Origin: CAWGMT01 sp963823675
GTDB lineage: Bacteria; Planctomycetota; Planctomycetia; Isosphaerales; Isosphaeraceae
DNA length: 64,000 bases
Reading direction: 5' to 3'
Assembly: GCA_963823675.1 (NCBI GenBank)
Contig: CAWGMT010000019.1
Location: 50,167 to 114,166 of the forward strand
Of the stretch, positions 43,524-51,274 are shown piece after piece. How positions within the stretch are numbered: the stretch's first letter is position 1; each line of letters opens with the position of its first letter. A program made the position numbers and the translations under genes. The notes under the pieces were generated by a model. That model did not search any database and was not told the DNA's origin. It saw only the letters and a program-made list of their open reading frames with translations.

Positions 43524-44354
43524 TTAAGGGGTGTATCTTCGGGCTTTGTCGAGTTTTCTATGCAACAACGATAAAGTCGACATCATATCTAAAGCATCCG
43601 CCTCTGTCATGTCCCATTCGATTTTTGGGTTGTGTGCCAGCGGATTGCGGATCGTGCCGTAGAGGCCGATCAGAAGATTGACAAAGCCCCGCTGTTCACC
43701 TTTTTCGGTTTCGGTGATTAGGGTGTTGATGGCAAATAACGGCGTGTCCGTCTTGCCTAGCTGGAACGCCTCCCGCACCAGATCGGCCCCATCGGACGAC
43801 AAGCCGGTCAGCGTGCGGATTTTCGCCGTGATGCTCTTCATCGCCTCGAACACGGCGTGGAAGTAGTTTTGAGCGAGGATTTCTGCGGTGCAGAATCGGA
43901 AAATGTCCGGGTGGACGTTGCGTATCTTCAGGGACGCCTGAAAGCGGTTTGCCCGCTCCAGGGCGTCGTTGAGCGTCCTGGCGACTGTCACCCGTATCAG
44001 TTGGCCTTTCTGGTCTAGCTCGATGCCGGAGAAAGAAATGATCGGATTGAGTTGGTTAAGCCTGAGCTGAAACAGGCCCGGATTGTCGGTGTAGGAACCG
44101 GGATTCATCGCCCGTTGGATGAAAACCAAGACATGATTACCTGCCTGGTTCTTATTTTGAAATTCAGCAAAAGCGTTGTAAAGCCGCTTCCATTTTGTCA
44201 TGTCGGGCGTTGAATCGGCGATTCGGCAACTGGCGAGCAAGTGACCGATTTCGGAGCCGGATAAGCCGGTTGTCGTATCTCCCAACACCTTAGCGATTGC
44301 TTCCAGATGTCCTGGATCGAAGGGTGGGATGAAGTTCTTCGCCTCGATTGCCAT
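43524..44354 (-). CDS. TIGR02391/Ymh-family protein with HEPN-type RNPLAH motif
   Basis: 276 residues from ATG 44354 (MAIEAKNFIPPFDPGHLEAI); a longer start at 44381 adds nine residues. The N-terminal half is a helical domain (LAKVLGDTTTGLSGSEIGHL type), the C-terminal half from about residue 130 is the TIGR02391 region: AEILAQNYFHAVFEAMKSIT, LSSDGADLVREAFQLG, LFAINT, and RGFVNLLIGLYGTIRNPLAH. The RNPLAH near residue 245 fits the Rx4-6H catalytic signature of HEPN ribonucleases. First gene of the operon with the helicase. Inference: a toxic RNase effector or partner of the helicase-nuclease in abortive defence. Confidence 0.85.
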   Translation of the reverse strand: MAIEAKNFIPPFDPGHLEAIAKVLGDTTTGLSGSEIGHLLASCRIADSTPDMTKWKRLYNAFAEFQNKNQAGNHVLVFIQRAMNPGSYTDNPGLFQLRLNQLNPIISFSGIELDQKGQLIRVTVARTLNDALERANRFQASLKIRNVHPDIFRFCTAEILAQNYFHAVFEAMKSITAKIRTLTGLSSDGADLVREAFQLGKTDTPLFAINTLITETEKGEQRGFVNLLIGLYGTIRNPLAHNPKIEWDMTEADALDMMSTLSLLHRKLDKARRYTP

Positions 44355-44381
44355 AGCAAATGACCTGAAATAGAAACGCAT

Positions 44382-44618
44382 GAATTACGTCAACATGTGC
44401 TTATAAGCAGTTGTTAACGCGGGCCTGTGGATCGCATCTGGTGCCGCGAACAATCGCTAAACACCGGTAAAGACAGCCATCGCCTCAATGCGGTTCAGCG
44501 TCGTGCAGGCGATTTGAGTCTAAAGCTCTTTTCGTTGCACGCCAATGGGTGCTTGATAGGAGAACGGCGACCGCAGGGCGGCGATCCCGGCGTGCTCAAG
44601 GAACTGGCCCAAATCCCG
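44382..44618. other. Upstream region of the HEPN/helicase operon, cut by IS insertion
   Basis: About 265 bp lie between the HEPN-gene start and the IS21 end. No convincing promoter was found; ACATGTGCTTATAAGCAGTT near 44392-44411 contains a GCTTATAAGC palindrome that could be regulatory. Confidence 0.35.
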
Positions 44619-44813
44619 CTCGTATGTCGTTTGCAACCAGAAAGGGTACCACTTTCGGAGACCACCGGGTACCACCTGAGCGGTTGCGGCGCGGTGTGAT
44701 TGGCTGGATTGGAGTGAAGATGACGATTCCTGCGCGGTCGCAACTCCGTCGCGGTCGGCGGACAATCGGGGCGGGAGGCAGCAGGCAGGGCGATCGTCGC
44801 GGTGACAGATCGC

Positions 44814-45605
44814 TTAAGTTCGGTCGGCCTCATTGGTCCCGAAAACGGGCCGAGAGCGAGAGGCGCGGTAGGAACGACCAGTAAGCTTCAAGATCACGGC
44901 GCCATCGACCAATCGGTCCAGAAACGCGGTCGCTAACGGCGGATCGGCGAGATAGTCAGCCCAGGCTTTGAAGTCGATATTGGTCGCCAACGCAGTCGAA
45001 CGTCGGCCAGTGCGGGCATCGAGCAGACGATAGTAAACCGTGCTGGCCTGAGCCTGGACTTCACGCTCCAAACGGTCGAAACCAAACTCGTCGATCAGCA
45101 ACAGGTCCAATCGCGCGTAAGCATTGAGCGTCCGAGCAAAGGTCCCGTCGGCCATCGCCGCCGTAAATTCCTGGAGCAGCTTGGCGCTGGTCGCATAACG
45201 GACGTGATAACCCAGCACGCACGCGGCCCGGCCGATCGCTTGGAGAATCCGAGTCTTGCCCAGGCCACTTTGACCCACCAGGACAACGTTCTCGCGGCGG
45301 CGCACGAAGTCACACGTGGCCAGTTGCTCGATCGTCCGCCGATCGATCCCCTTGGCATTGAACGCCCAGTCAAAACCTTCCAGGGTGGTCAGTTCGCGGA
45401 ACTTGGCCGCACGAATCCGCCGGTCAACTGCCCGCTGCCTACGATTCTCGGCAGGCTCCGCCAGCAGGCGATGGAGGAACGCCAGGTGGCTCAGTAATTC
45501 CCGCTCCGCCGCCGAGAGGGCCGCGTCGAGCATGGCCGGTGTCACCGCGACGCCCAGAGTTCGCAGCGCGGCTGTGACGTCGTCATGCAGGCTCCGCGGA
45601 GTCAC
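44814..45605 (-). CDS. istB: IS21 helper ATPase IstB
   Basis: 263 residues from GTG 45605, whose codon overlaps the last codons of istA (the two genes overlap by 23 bp), the usual translational coupling. AAA+ motifs: Walker A LVGQSGLGKTRILQAIG, Walker B LDLLLIDEFGFD, sensor-like TALATNIDFKAW and the typical end VDGAVILKLTGRSYR. IstB oligomerises on target DNA and recruits IstA. The open frame extends to 45914, but those 103 codons are a shadow of istA. Confidence 0.93.
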   Translation of the reverse strand: MTPRSLHDDVTAALRTLGVAVTPAMLDAALSAAERELLSHLAFLHRLLAEPAENRRQRAVDRRIRAAKFRELTTLEGFDWAFNAKGIDRRTIEQLATCDFVRRRENVVLVGQSGLGKTRILQAIGRAACVLGYHVRYATSAKLLQEFTAAMADGTFARTLNAYARLDLLLIDEFGFDRLEREVQAQASTVYYRLLDARTGRRSTALATNIDFKAWADYLADPPLATAFLDRLVDGAVILKLTGRSYRASRSRPVFGTNEADRT

Positions 45606-47184
45606 CGTCGCGGTCGTCGGGTTGGGGTTCTTCGGGGATCTCTTCCCAGGGGGGCACGATCGATCCGCCATTGTCGGGTTCCTCGCGCAACAGGTCTTGA
45701 TAGTCAGAGGTGGGTCGGGGAGGTGCCGGGTCGCTATCGAGAAGGCCGTCCAGGTAGGACCGATGCTCCTCCGCCAGCGCGTCCAGCGGTGTCTTGGGTT
45801 GGCTCCGCGCCGCCAGGATGCGTTGGACGGCCGCCAGGGAGAAGGCCCCATAGCGCACGGCCCGCTCCAGTGCCGAGAGCACATCATGACGCGGGTAGGC
45901 GGCACTGAGCACAAGCACGCGTTCCGCCTGGTTCTTGCCGTATCGGCTACAACTCAGCAGGCCCTCGAGGAAGCGACTGCCGATTGGGCCGAGCTCCGCG
46001 AATCGCTCGGCCAACTGTTGAGAGCGGCGTTGTGGATCACGGGGCGGCTCACGGTCTTTGCAGTCACTCCGCTGGCTAGTCACCGTTCTCGGAAGTAACC
46101 GGTGGCGCACTGCCAAGACGAACGCTTGGTCGTGGATGATGAGCTCGTCTTCGGTCGTTCGCACCACGACCGGATGTCCGATCAGATACCACGGTGCGCC
46201 ATAGAAGTTGGCGCGGTGGACCACGAAGCCGTCGGCGTCGACGGTTCGGTAGACGACCTCGGCGGTGTCGAAAGGCTGCGCCGGCAGCGGGATCAGGTGG
46301 GGCTGTTCTTGGGCGTGCCGATCCAGCGGGCGTGCCTTGGTCTCACGATGGAGGCGCACATCGGCGACTTCGGCCAGCCACCAAGCGGTCGTTTCGTTCA
46401 AGTGCTCCAGGGAATGGAAATCACGGCCGCCCAACAAGCTGGATTCCGCATATCCAAAGGGCCTTTCCACCTTTCCCTTGGTTTGGGGCCGTCGCACCCG
46501 GCAGGCGATCGGGCGAAATCCATAATGGGCCGCGAATCCCAGAAACCGCGTGTTATAGATCGGCTCGCCGCCGTCGTAGCCAGTCACCACGACTTTCATG
46601 TTGTCATAAAGACAAGTCGCCGCGACTCCGCCCAGGTGCTCGAACGCACGGACATGCTGCCGGATGGTCGTGGCGAAGTCCTGGCTCTCGACGAAGTGCA
46701 GGTACTGCCGGCGCGAGTAGCCCAGCACATAGCTGAAGGCGTGAACCCGGCGGCGCCCTTCGCTTGTGAAGTCGATGTCGTAGGTGGAGTAATCCATCTG
46801 CGCCTGCTCTCCCGGCGCAGTCTCGAACCGCCGCACGAGCTGGATGACGGGGCGGGGGCGCAGCTCGCGCACCCGTTGGTTCAAAAGCGAGTAGCTCCCC
46901 TGGTAACCGAGCCGGCGCAACTCCTCGTGGATTCGTTGCGTCGTGATGTCGGGGTATCGGGCCAGCAGGTCGGTGATTGCCCCCACGTGGGCGTCGACCT
47001 GACTGCCTCGCTGCGTTCTGGGCTGGGCTGGTCCCGACTTGCAACCGGCGCCGCGGACCAGCTCGATATGGTCCAGGGCTCGCTTGACCGTGCGGCGGCT
47101 GATGTGCAGGCTCTGGGCGATCCGCCGCATCGAAGCACCGCCGCGGAAGCGGACCACGATCTCGTGAATCAGGGCGTCGTTCAT
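45583..47184 (-). CDS. istA: IS21 transposase IstA
   Basis: 533 residues from ATG 47184 (MNDALIHEIVVRFRGGASMR), overlapping the stop of the ParB-like gene in ATGA. HTH near 20-45 (ASMRRIAQSLHISRRTVKRA), then a DDE integrase core: QMDYSTYDI, LYDNMKVVVTGYDG and KGKVERPFGY hold the three acids. A C-terminal beta-barrel and a helical region for IstB contact follow (ERFAELGPIGSRFLEGLLSC). Cuts and joins the TGTC...GACA ends. Intact. Confidence 0.94.
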   Translation of the reverse strand: MNDALIHEIVVRFRGGASMRRIAQSLHISRRTVKRALDHIELVRGAGCKSGPAQPRTQRGSQVDAHVGAITDLLARYPDITTQRIHEELRRLGYQGSYSLLNQRVRELRPRPVIQLVRRFETAPGEQAQMDYSTYDIDFTSEGRRRVHAFSYVLGYSRRQYLHFVESQDFATTIRQHVRAFEHLGGVAATCLYDNMKVVVTGYDGGEPIYNTRFLGFAAHYGFRPIACRVRRPQTKGKVERPFGYAESSLLGGRDFHSLEHLNETTAWWLAEVADVRLHRETKARPLDRHAQEQPHLIPLPAQPFDTAEVVYRTVDADGFVVHRANFYGAPWYLIGHPVVVRTTEDELIIHDQAFVLAVRHRLLPRTVTSQRSDCKDREPPRDPQRRSQQLAERFAELGPIGSRFLEGLLSCSRYGKNQAERVLVLSAAYPRHDVLSALERAVRYGAFSLAAVQRILAARSQPKTPLDALAEEHRSYLDGLLDSDPAPPRPTSDYQDLLREEPDNGGSIVPPWEEIPEEPQPDDRDGDSAEPA

Positions 47185-48098
47185 CGGTTTTGCATCTCCA
47201 CGGCCAAGTCGCCGGCTCCCTCCGCCACGCACTTCGCGTCACGGGAAAGCCGCTGAAAAATGGGGCCCAGGACCAGACGGTCAGCCGCTGTCAGCGACGT
47301 CCAGCCATGACAATCCAGAAAGTTCTCCACCCACGCCAGGCGGTCCAAAAGCACCGCCAACTGCTTGCTGATGCGATTGCCGCGCGCACTCAACCGGGGG
47401 TCCCAGCCTTTCGGCTCCACGTCACCGACATGCCCCAGTGCCTCCCGCGGCTTGGTCAGCACGAACATCTTTTGCTCCGCCGTCACCGACTCCAACAAGA
47501 GGCGAACCACACCCCTGAGCTCCTCGCCGCTGAGCGCCTTGCGCCGCGTTACATCCACCACTTCCGATTGGTTGCCCGCGGGCAACCGGGCGATCTCCCG
47601 GGCCGCGGTCGCACTGAGCAGCCCTACTTCCAGGTCCTGACGCACGTCGGTGCTGAGCTTCTCCAACAGCGCCAGGCGCCGGCAGACCCAGCTCTTGTGG
47701 CGGCCCAAGAGCTCGGCGACCTCGGGCTGGGACAGCCCGTCCTCACGCACCAACGCCCGCACGATCCACGCTTCTTCCAGCTCGTGCGGCCGCCGGCCGG
47801 TTTGGTTCAGACCATAAATGGCCGCCTTGGCCCGGCGGTCGTCAACGTCAATCAGCCGTACCGACAGGGTCGTCATTCCACGGACCTGCCCAGCGGCCTC
47901 CCAGCGGGTAAAGCCATCGAGCACCTGCGGTCTCTCTTCCCGCAACGTCGCCACGATCGGGGCGCACTGGCCCCAGCGGCGCAGCGATTGCGCCATCGCC
48001 TGAACCGCCTGCGGCAGCCGCAGCCGGTAGCGGCGAAACTGATCTCCCAACTCGTCCAGCCGCACGGGACATACCCGACCGACTGTGCACGGATTCAT
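47181..48098 (-). CDS. ParB/RepB-like DNA-binding protein encoded inside the IS21 element
   Basis: 305 residues from ATG 48098 (MNPCTVGRVCPVRLDELGDQ). ParB-N fold: LRLPQAVQAMAQSLRRWGQC, APIVATLREERPQVLDGFTR with the GFTRWEAA turn; then a ParB HTH (LSQPEVAELLGRHKSWVCRR, LALLEKLSTDVRQDLEVGLL). C-terminal helices end NR at a TGA overlapping the istA ATG, so the two are co-translated. ParB proteins bind a site and may use CTP to spread; here a role in end recognition, target choice or control of istAB is inferred. Not part of a classical IS21. Confidence 0.85.
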   Translation of the reverse strand: MNPCTVGRVCPVRLDELGDQFRRYRLRLPQAVQAMAQSLRRWGQCAPIVATLREERPQVLDGFTRWEAAGQVRGMTTLSVRLIDVDDRRAKAAIYGLNQTGRRPHELEEAWIVRALVREDGLSQPEVAELLGRHKSWVCRRLALLEKLSTDVRQDLEVGLLSATAAREIARLPAGNQSEVVDVTRRKALSGEELRGVVRLLLESVTAEQKMFVLTKPREALGHVGDVEPKGWDPRLSARGNRISKQLAVLLDRLAWVENFLDCHGWTSLTAADRLVLGPIFQRLSRDAKCVAEGAGDLAVEMQNR

Positions 48099-48240
48099 CG
48101 CCCTGTCTCCGATGTGGGGAATCGGAGAAAGGAAACGGGGGGCGCCGAGGGGACTCGGAAGCCGTCCCGCTCCTTCCTCCTTCTGGGGGCGATTAATAAC
48201 TATCCCGCCGTGCGGTCGCGGACCATACGGCTCAACCAAC

Positions 48241-48807
48241 TCACGGCCCGCGAGAGCGGTGCTCCGCGTTGTGCCGCCGAGCTTGAGAGGCGCGCTTTCG
48301 CCACCGCCGTTCCCGTTCGATCACTCGGCGCAAAGCCTGGCGGCAAGAAGCGCTGCAAAATCGCTGGCAAGGGCTGCGACTGGAGAGCGCGAAATGGACT
48401 TCGCACCCCGGACGGTCGCAGCTAGAAAAATCGGCACCTGCTGCTGTGCGCTGGCCCTCGCGCGGCGGTACCACAGCCTCGCACGTTGTATCGGGCGTCG
48501 AGGAGAGGCTCGCCTGAGCGGCCGCTGCCCGCAGGCGCTCGGCGCGACGAGACCGGTACTGCCGGCTCTGAGCTTGGCGTTTTTCCCGACCGTTGCTGGT
48601 TTGCCGATACTGTCGGCTGGCACGCCGGCGTCGCCAGCGACGAGCGGCGGCGCGGCACTCCGGGCTACAGTATCTGGCTTGGGGATGGGTGGGACGAAAG
48701 TCCTTCTCGCATCCCTTGAGTAGGCATGGTCTCTGCCGAGGCCGCGGCCGACGCCGACGTGCCCCTTGACTGGCCCCAGTCTTGCGGCAAGCTTGATGTG
48801 GGCCCAA
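48241..48807 (-). CDS. Double zinc-finger basic protein in the IS21 element
   Basis: 188 residues, very Arg-rich. Two Cys4 modules of the same form: CLLKGC...YCSPEC (about residues 28-51) and CDRPGC...FCSASC (about 129-154), each C-x4-C then C-x3-C, each followed by a basic helix (RAAARRWRRRRASRQYR; RQALRRVIERERRWRKR). Looks like a nucleic-acid-binding protein made by internal duplication. First gene of the element, 142 bp before the ParB-like gene on the same strand. The start could also be 48833 in another frame's shadow, so the N-terminus is uncertain. Confidence 0.65.
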   Translation of the reverse strand: MGPHQACRKTGASQGARRRRPRPRQRPCLLKGCEKDFRPTHPQARYCSPECRAAARRWRRRRASRQYRQTSNGREKRQAQSRQYRSRRAERLRAAAAQASLSSTPDTTCEAVVPPREGQRTAAGADFSSCDRPGCEVHFALSSRSPCQRFCSASCRQALRRVIERERRWRKRASQARRHNAEHRSRGP

Positions 48808-49217
48808 GGAAGCTGCGAACTTCCGCCGGCCAAGCCTCGGACGCGGAGCTTCTTACCTCCGCTCCGAGGCGCCTTTCTTGATCACGACCCTCTATTGGTC
48901 TTGGTCGCACCCCGCCATCCAAGTTTACGGCCATTTGCCCGCGCGTCCAAGCTACACGGACGGGTACCAGCCAACTGAAACCCACAGATTACAGCGTGGT
49001 ACCCAGCTCACTGAAAGAGTGGTACCCTCGCTGATTGTTACTGACACTCGTAGGCGTTTCGGGTGTGCCGGTAGGGGGTGCGGAGCAGCCAGGTATCGTC
49101 GTCCACGCTCCCTCGCACTCCTGCTTGCATTAGTTTGGACAACTCACTTTATCCGAACTATAAATCAGCCACAGAAAGAGGCAAGCAAAAGGTGAGAAGC
49201 CGCCGATCCGTTTTTAC

Positions 49218-49247
49218 TTGACAAGTACGGGCGATGAGCCGTATGAT
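49218..49247 (+). promoter_or_regulatory. Strong sigma70-type promoter of the RHH-YfbU gene
   Basis: TTGACA (49218-49223), 18-bp spacer, TATGAT (49242-49247): six and five of six consensus bases. Transcription would start near 49254, at the left edge of the dyad below and 57 bp before the ATG. Confidence 0.75.
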
Positions 49248-49254
49248 CCGTACA

Positions 49255-49275
49255 TGCACCGTACGTTCCGGTGCA
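49255..49275. promoter_or_regulatory. Operator-like dyad at the RHH-YfbU start site
   Basis: TGCACCG and CGGTGCA flank TACGTTC, immediately downstream of the -10 box. CCGTA also repeats in the promoter (49240, 49249, 49260). A ribbon-helix-helix protein encoded just downstream is the obvious candidate repressor. Confidence 0.55.
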
Positions 49276-49310
49276 TTGCACGGATAAATCGGCAACAAGG
49301 GAGGTGACAC

Positions 49311-50030
49311 ATGGGAACGGCTGCAAAAACGGAACGGTTTGAGCTGCGGCTTGATCCGGGCATTTTAGATGACGTTGATGCTTGGCGTGGTCGGCAGGCG
49401 GATTTGCCATCAAGGGCGGAAGCGGTGCGGCGGCTTATAGAGGCGGGGCTGGGGGAGCCGAAGGGACGCGAGATAAGGTTCAGCGATGACGGAAAGCTGA
49501 TTATCTTAATGCTGTGCGACCTTTTCAAACATCAGAAAGTCAAAAGCGACATCGATCCAAACTTCGTCGCGGCGGCGATACATCACGGTGCTCTCTGGGC
49601 CTTGGGCTGGGAGTACACCGGCATCTTTCATGGGCACGAAGATAGTAAAGCAGTGCTGAAAGAAGTGGTGGATGTACTGGATATGTGGGCGTTCTTAGAG
49701 CGGGGATATGCCCGACTGTCGAAAAAAGACAAAGACCGCGTTGCGGCGGAAGCTGAGCCATTTGGCAAGGCTGTCGTGTTCCCCGGATTCGACGGAAATT
49801 ATGAAAGCGAACATTTAGGCATCGCGGGTTTTTTAGTTAACGAGCTGGGGCGGTTTTCCGACTTCAAAGGCCGCGACCTCAACTCGCATTGCCCGCTGCT
49901 TGAAAATTATCGGCGGATGGTGAAGTTGTTTGAGCCGATGCGGAATACCTTAGTCGGGCAAGAGCTTGATGCGTCGCGGATCATCGAGCTTCTGAAAGCA
50001 AAATGGCCTGCCGGTGCACAACAGCCTTAG
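49311..50030 (+). CDS. Ribbon-helix-helix / YfbU-domain fusion protein
   Basis: 239 residues. Residues 1-50 form a RHH DNA-binding domain (ERFELRLDPGILDDVDAWRG, LPSRAEAVRRLIEAGL). Residues 60-235 match YfbU: LIILMLCDLFKHQKV, VVDVLDMWAFLERGYARLSK, FPGFDGNYESEHLGIAGFLV, LLENYRRMVKLFEPM. A very strong ribosome site (AAGGGAGGTGA) lies 4 bp before ATG 49311. E. coli YfbU has no DNA-binding domain and has been linked to cell death; the fusion suggests a self-regulated member. Directly right of the IS21 element; the promoter is intact because the IS inserted 165 bp upstream of it. Confidence 0.85.
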   Translation: MGTAAKTERFELRLDPGILDDVDAWRGRQADLPSRAEAVRRLIEAGLGEPKGREIRFSDDGKLIILMLCDLFKHQKVKSDIDPNFVAAAIHHGALWALGWEYTGIFHGHEDSKAVLKEVVDVLDMWAFLERGYARLSKKDKDRVAAEAEPFGKAVVFPGFDGNYESEHLGIAGFLVNELGRFSDFKGRDLNSHCPLLENYRRMVKLFEPMRNTLVGQELDASRIIELLKAKWPAGAQQP

Positions 50031-50171
50031 CGTTGGGCCTGTGGATTTTGTCGCTCGGCGACCGTGCGTGCCTGGCACTGGGCCTCAAGACAGGGCTTTA
50101 CAACCGGCGGCAGAAAACGGTGACGCGAAGCATTGTCAAACGGATTTCCAGTTGAGAGTCACTTGGATAAG

Positions 50172-51056
50172 ATGATGGCACGCAAAAAACGAACACCCGA
50201 CAAGCAGATTCCGGTTGCGAACAGCCCCCAGCTTCATGCGGGTGGTGGCGAGATTTTACCGCGTTCTGCATTGACACCGCTCGACGAAGACCGGTTCTTT
50301 AGCTTGGTCGTCCCAGCTTTCAATGAGGCACGGGATGAACTTGTGAGAATCCTCAAGAAAGACGCGAAGCTTGCAACCAAACTGGCCGCGATGCGGCTCG
50401 TGATCGTGGATAATAGGGCCAGCGACAAACGAATGTTTTTTTGGCTAACTGATACATACAAAGAAAGCTGCTACCTATATGAGCAACATCACGGCATGCG
50501 GGGTTTTCATGGATATGGCACATCTGAAATTACGATGGCAATATGCGACCGGGCCAGCATTCTCGATGCGTTGAGATCGGTATTCCTTGGTGAGTTGCTT
50601 TCCAGGGCTAAACCAGAAGATTTGGCGAGTTACTTAGAAAAGTTTCTCCGCTCGAATTACGCGGATGTCCAAACGTCTCATACGAGTGCTTATTATCTAT
50701 TGCGAGTGGCCAATTTGGAATTCGGGGTGGACGGTCTGTTTACAATCGCGGCGTATCGCCGGAATCTGGTGATTCCCCTCGTACCTGTGCTGAAAGCTAC
50801 CGACATACGAGATAGTTCTGGGGGCAACAAAAAGATTCTTTTCACAACAGCAGAAGACACGTCTGGCTATGAGGGATTTGACCGCATAGTGGACTATTGG
50901 GGCGTTTATACCCATTTAAGCATCTTCACCTTTAGCTACGCCGCTCCACTTTATCAACGGGTTCCGGGGACACCATACTCAACTCCGACGCGGGTTCCGG
51001 AACCACCGGCCTCAACTCGGCGTTTTTCCCTTAGGCCCGGGTTTCTGCCGTCTTAG
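50172..51056 (+). CDS. Unknown protein, C-terminus overwritten by RAYT terminal repeat
   Basis: From ATG 50172 (MMARKKRTPDKQIPVANSPQ). The body (RFFSLVVPAFNEARDELVRI, LRLVIVDN-type strands, YEQHHGMRGFHGYGTSEITM, YADVQTSHTSAYYLLRVANL) reads as a genuine globular protein of about 265 residues; I do not recognise the family. At 50961 the frame enters GTTCCGGGGACACCAT, and the last 30 residues (VPGTPYSTPTRVPEPPAS...) come from the repeat, so the native end is lost. An in-frame TTG at 50133 would add 13 residues. Same strand as the RHH-YfbU gene, 141 bp downstream, so possibly its operon partner. Confidence 0.6.
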   Translation: MMARKKRTPDKQIPVANSPQLHAGGGEILPRSALTPLDEDRFFSLVVPAFNEARDELVRILKKDAKLATKLAAMRLVIVDNRASDKRMFFWLTDTYKESCYLYEQHHGMRGFHGYGTSEITMAICDRASILDALRSVFLGELLSRAKPEDLASYLEKFLRSNYADVQTSHTSAYYLLRVANLEFGVDGLFTIAAYRRNLVIPLVPVLKATDIRDSSGGNKKILFTTAEDTSGYEGFDRIVDYWGVYTHLSIFTFSYAAPLYQRVPGTPYSTPTRVPEPPASTRRFSLRPGFLPS

Positions 51057-51270
51057 AGTCCTTCCCAGGCCTTGTTCCAGTGTCGGGGTTCCGGGGACAC
51101 CATACTCAACTCCGACGCGGGTTCCGGGTTCCGGGGACACCATAGTCAACTCCGACGCGGGTTCCGGAACCACCGGCCTCAACTCGGCGTTTTTCCCTTA
51201 GGCCCGGGTTTCTGCCGTCTTAGAGTCCTTCCCAGGCCTTGTTCCAGTGTCGCCAGAAACGCCTCGTCGC
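50961..51270. repeat. Tandem partial copies of the RAYT element's 3' end
   Basis: Two truncated copies (50961-51085 and 51088-51273) lie directly left of the full element, in the same orientation. Each carries GTTCCGGGGACACCAT (once in the first, twice in the second) followed by the last codons of the transposase gene and about 60 bp more, ending at different points of that gene (GTGTCG; CGTCGCC). They are near-identical to 51275-51452, so the copies are recent. Confidence 0.85.
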
Positions 51271-51274
51271 CGGG

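Larger units (their letters stand above)
44619..49052 (-). mobile_element. Complete IS21-family element with ParB-like and zinc-finger passenger genes
   Basis: The element 44625-49046 (4422 bp) begins TGTCGTTTGCAACCAGAAAG and ends, read inward from the right, TGTCAGTAACAATCAGCGAG. CTCGTA flanks it directly on both sides (44619-44624 and 49047-49052), a 6-bp target duplication. Each end carries at least two GGGTACCAC boxes (44650 and 44668; right end mirrored at about 49000 and 49020), the multiple terminal repeats usual for IS21. All four genes read leftward from the right end: zinc-finger protein, ParB-like, IstA, IstB. Confidence 0.9.

Noticed and set aside
45606..45914. Extended N-terminus of IstB
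   Set aside because: The extra 103 residues are Trp/Arg/Pro-rich and lie wholly over istA in another frame; the GTG at 45605 gives the normal IstB length.
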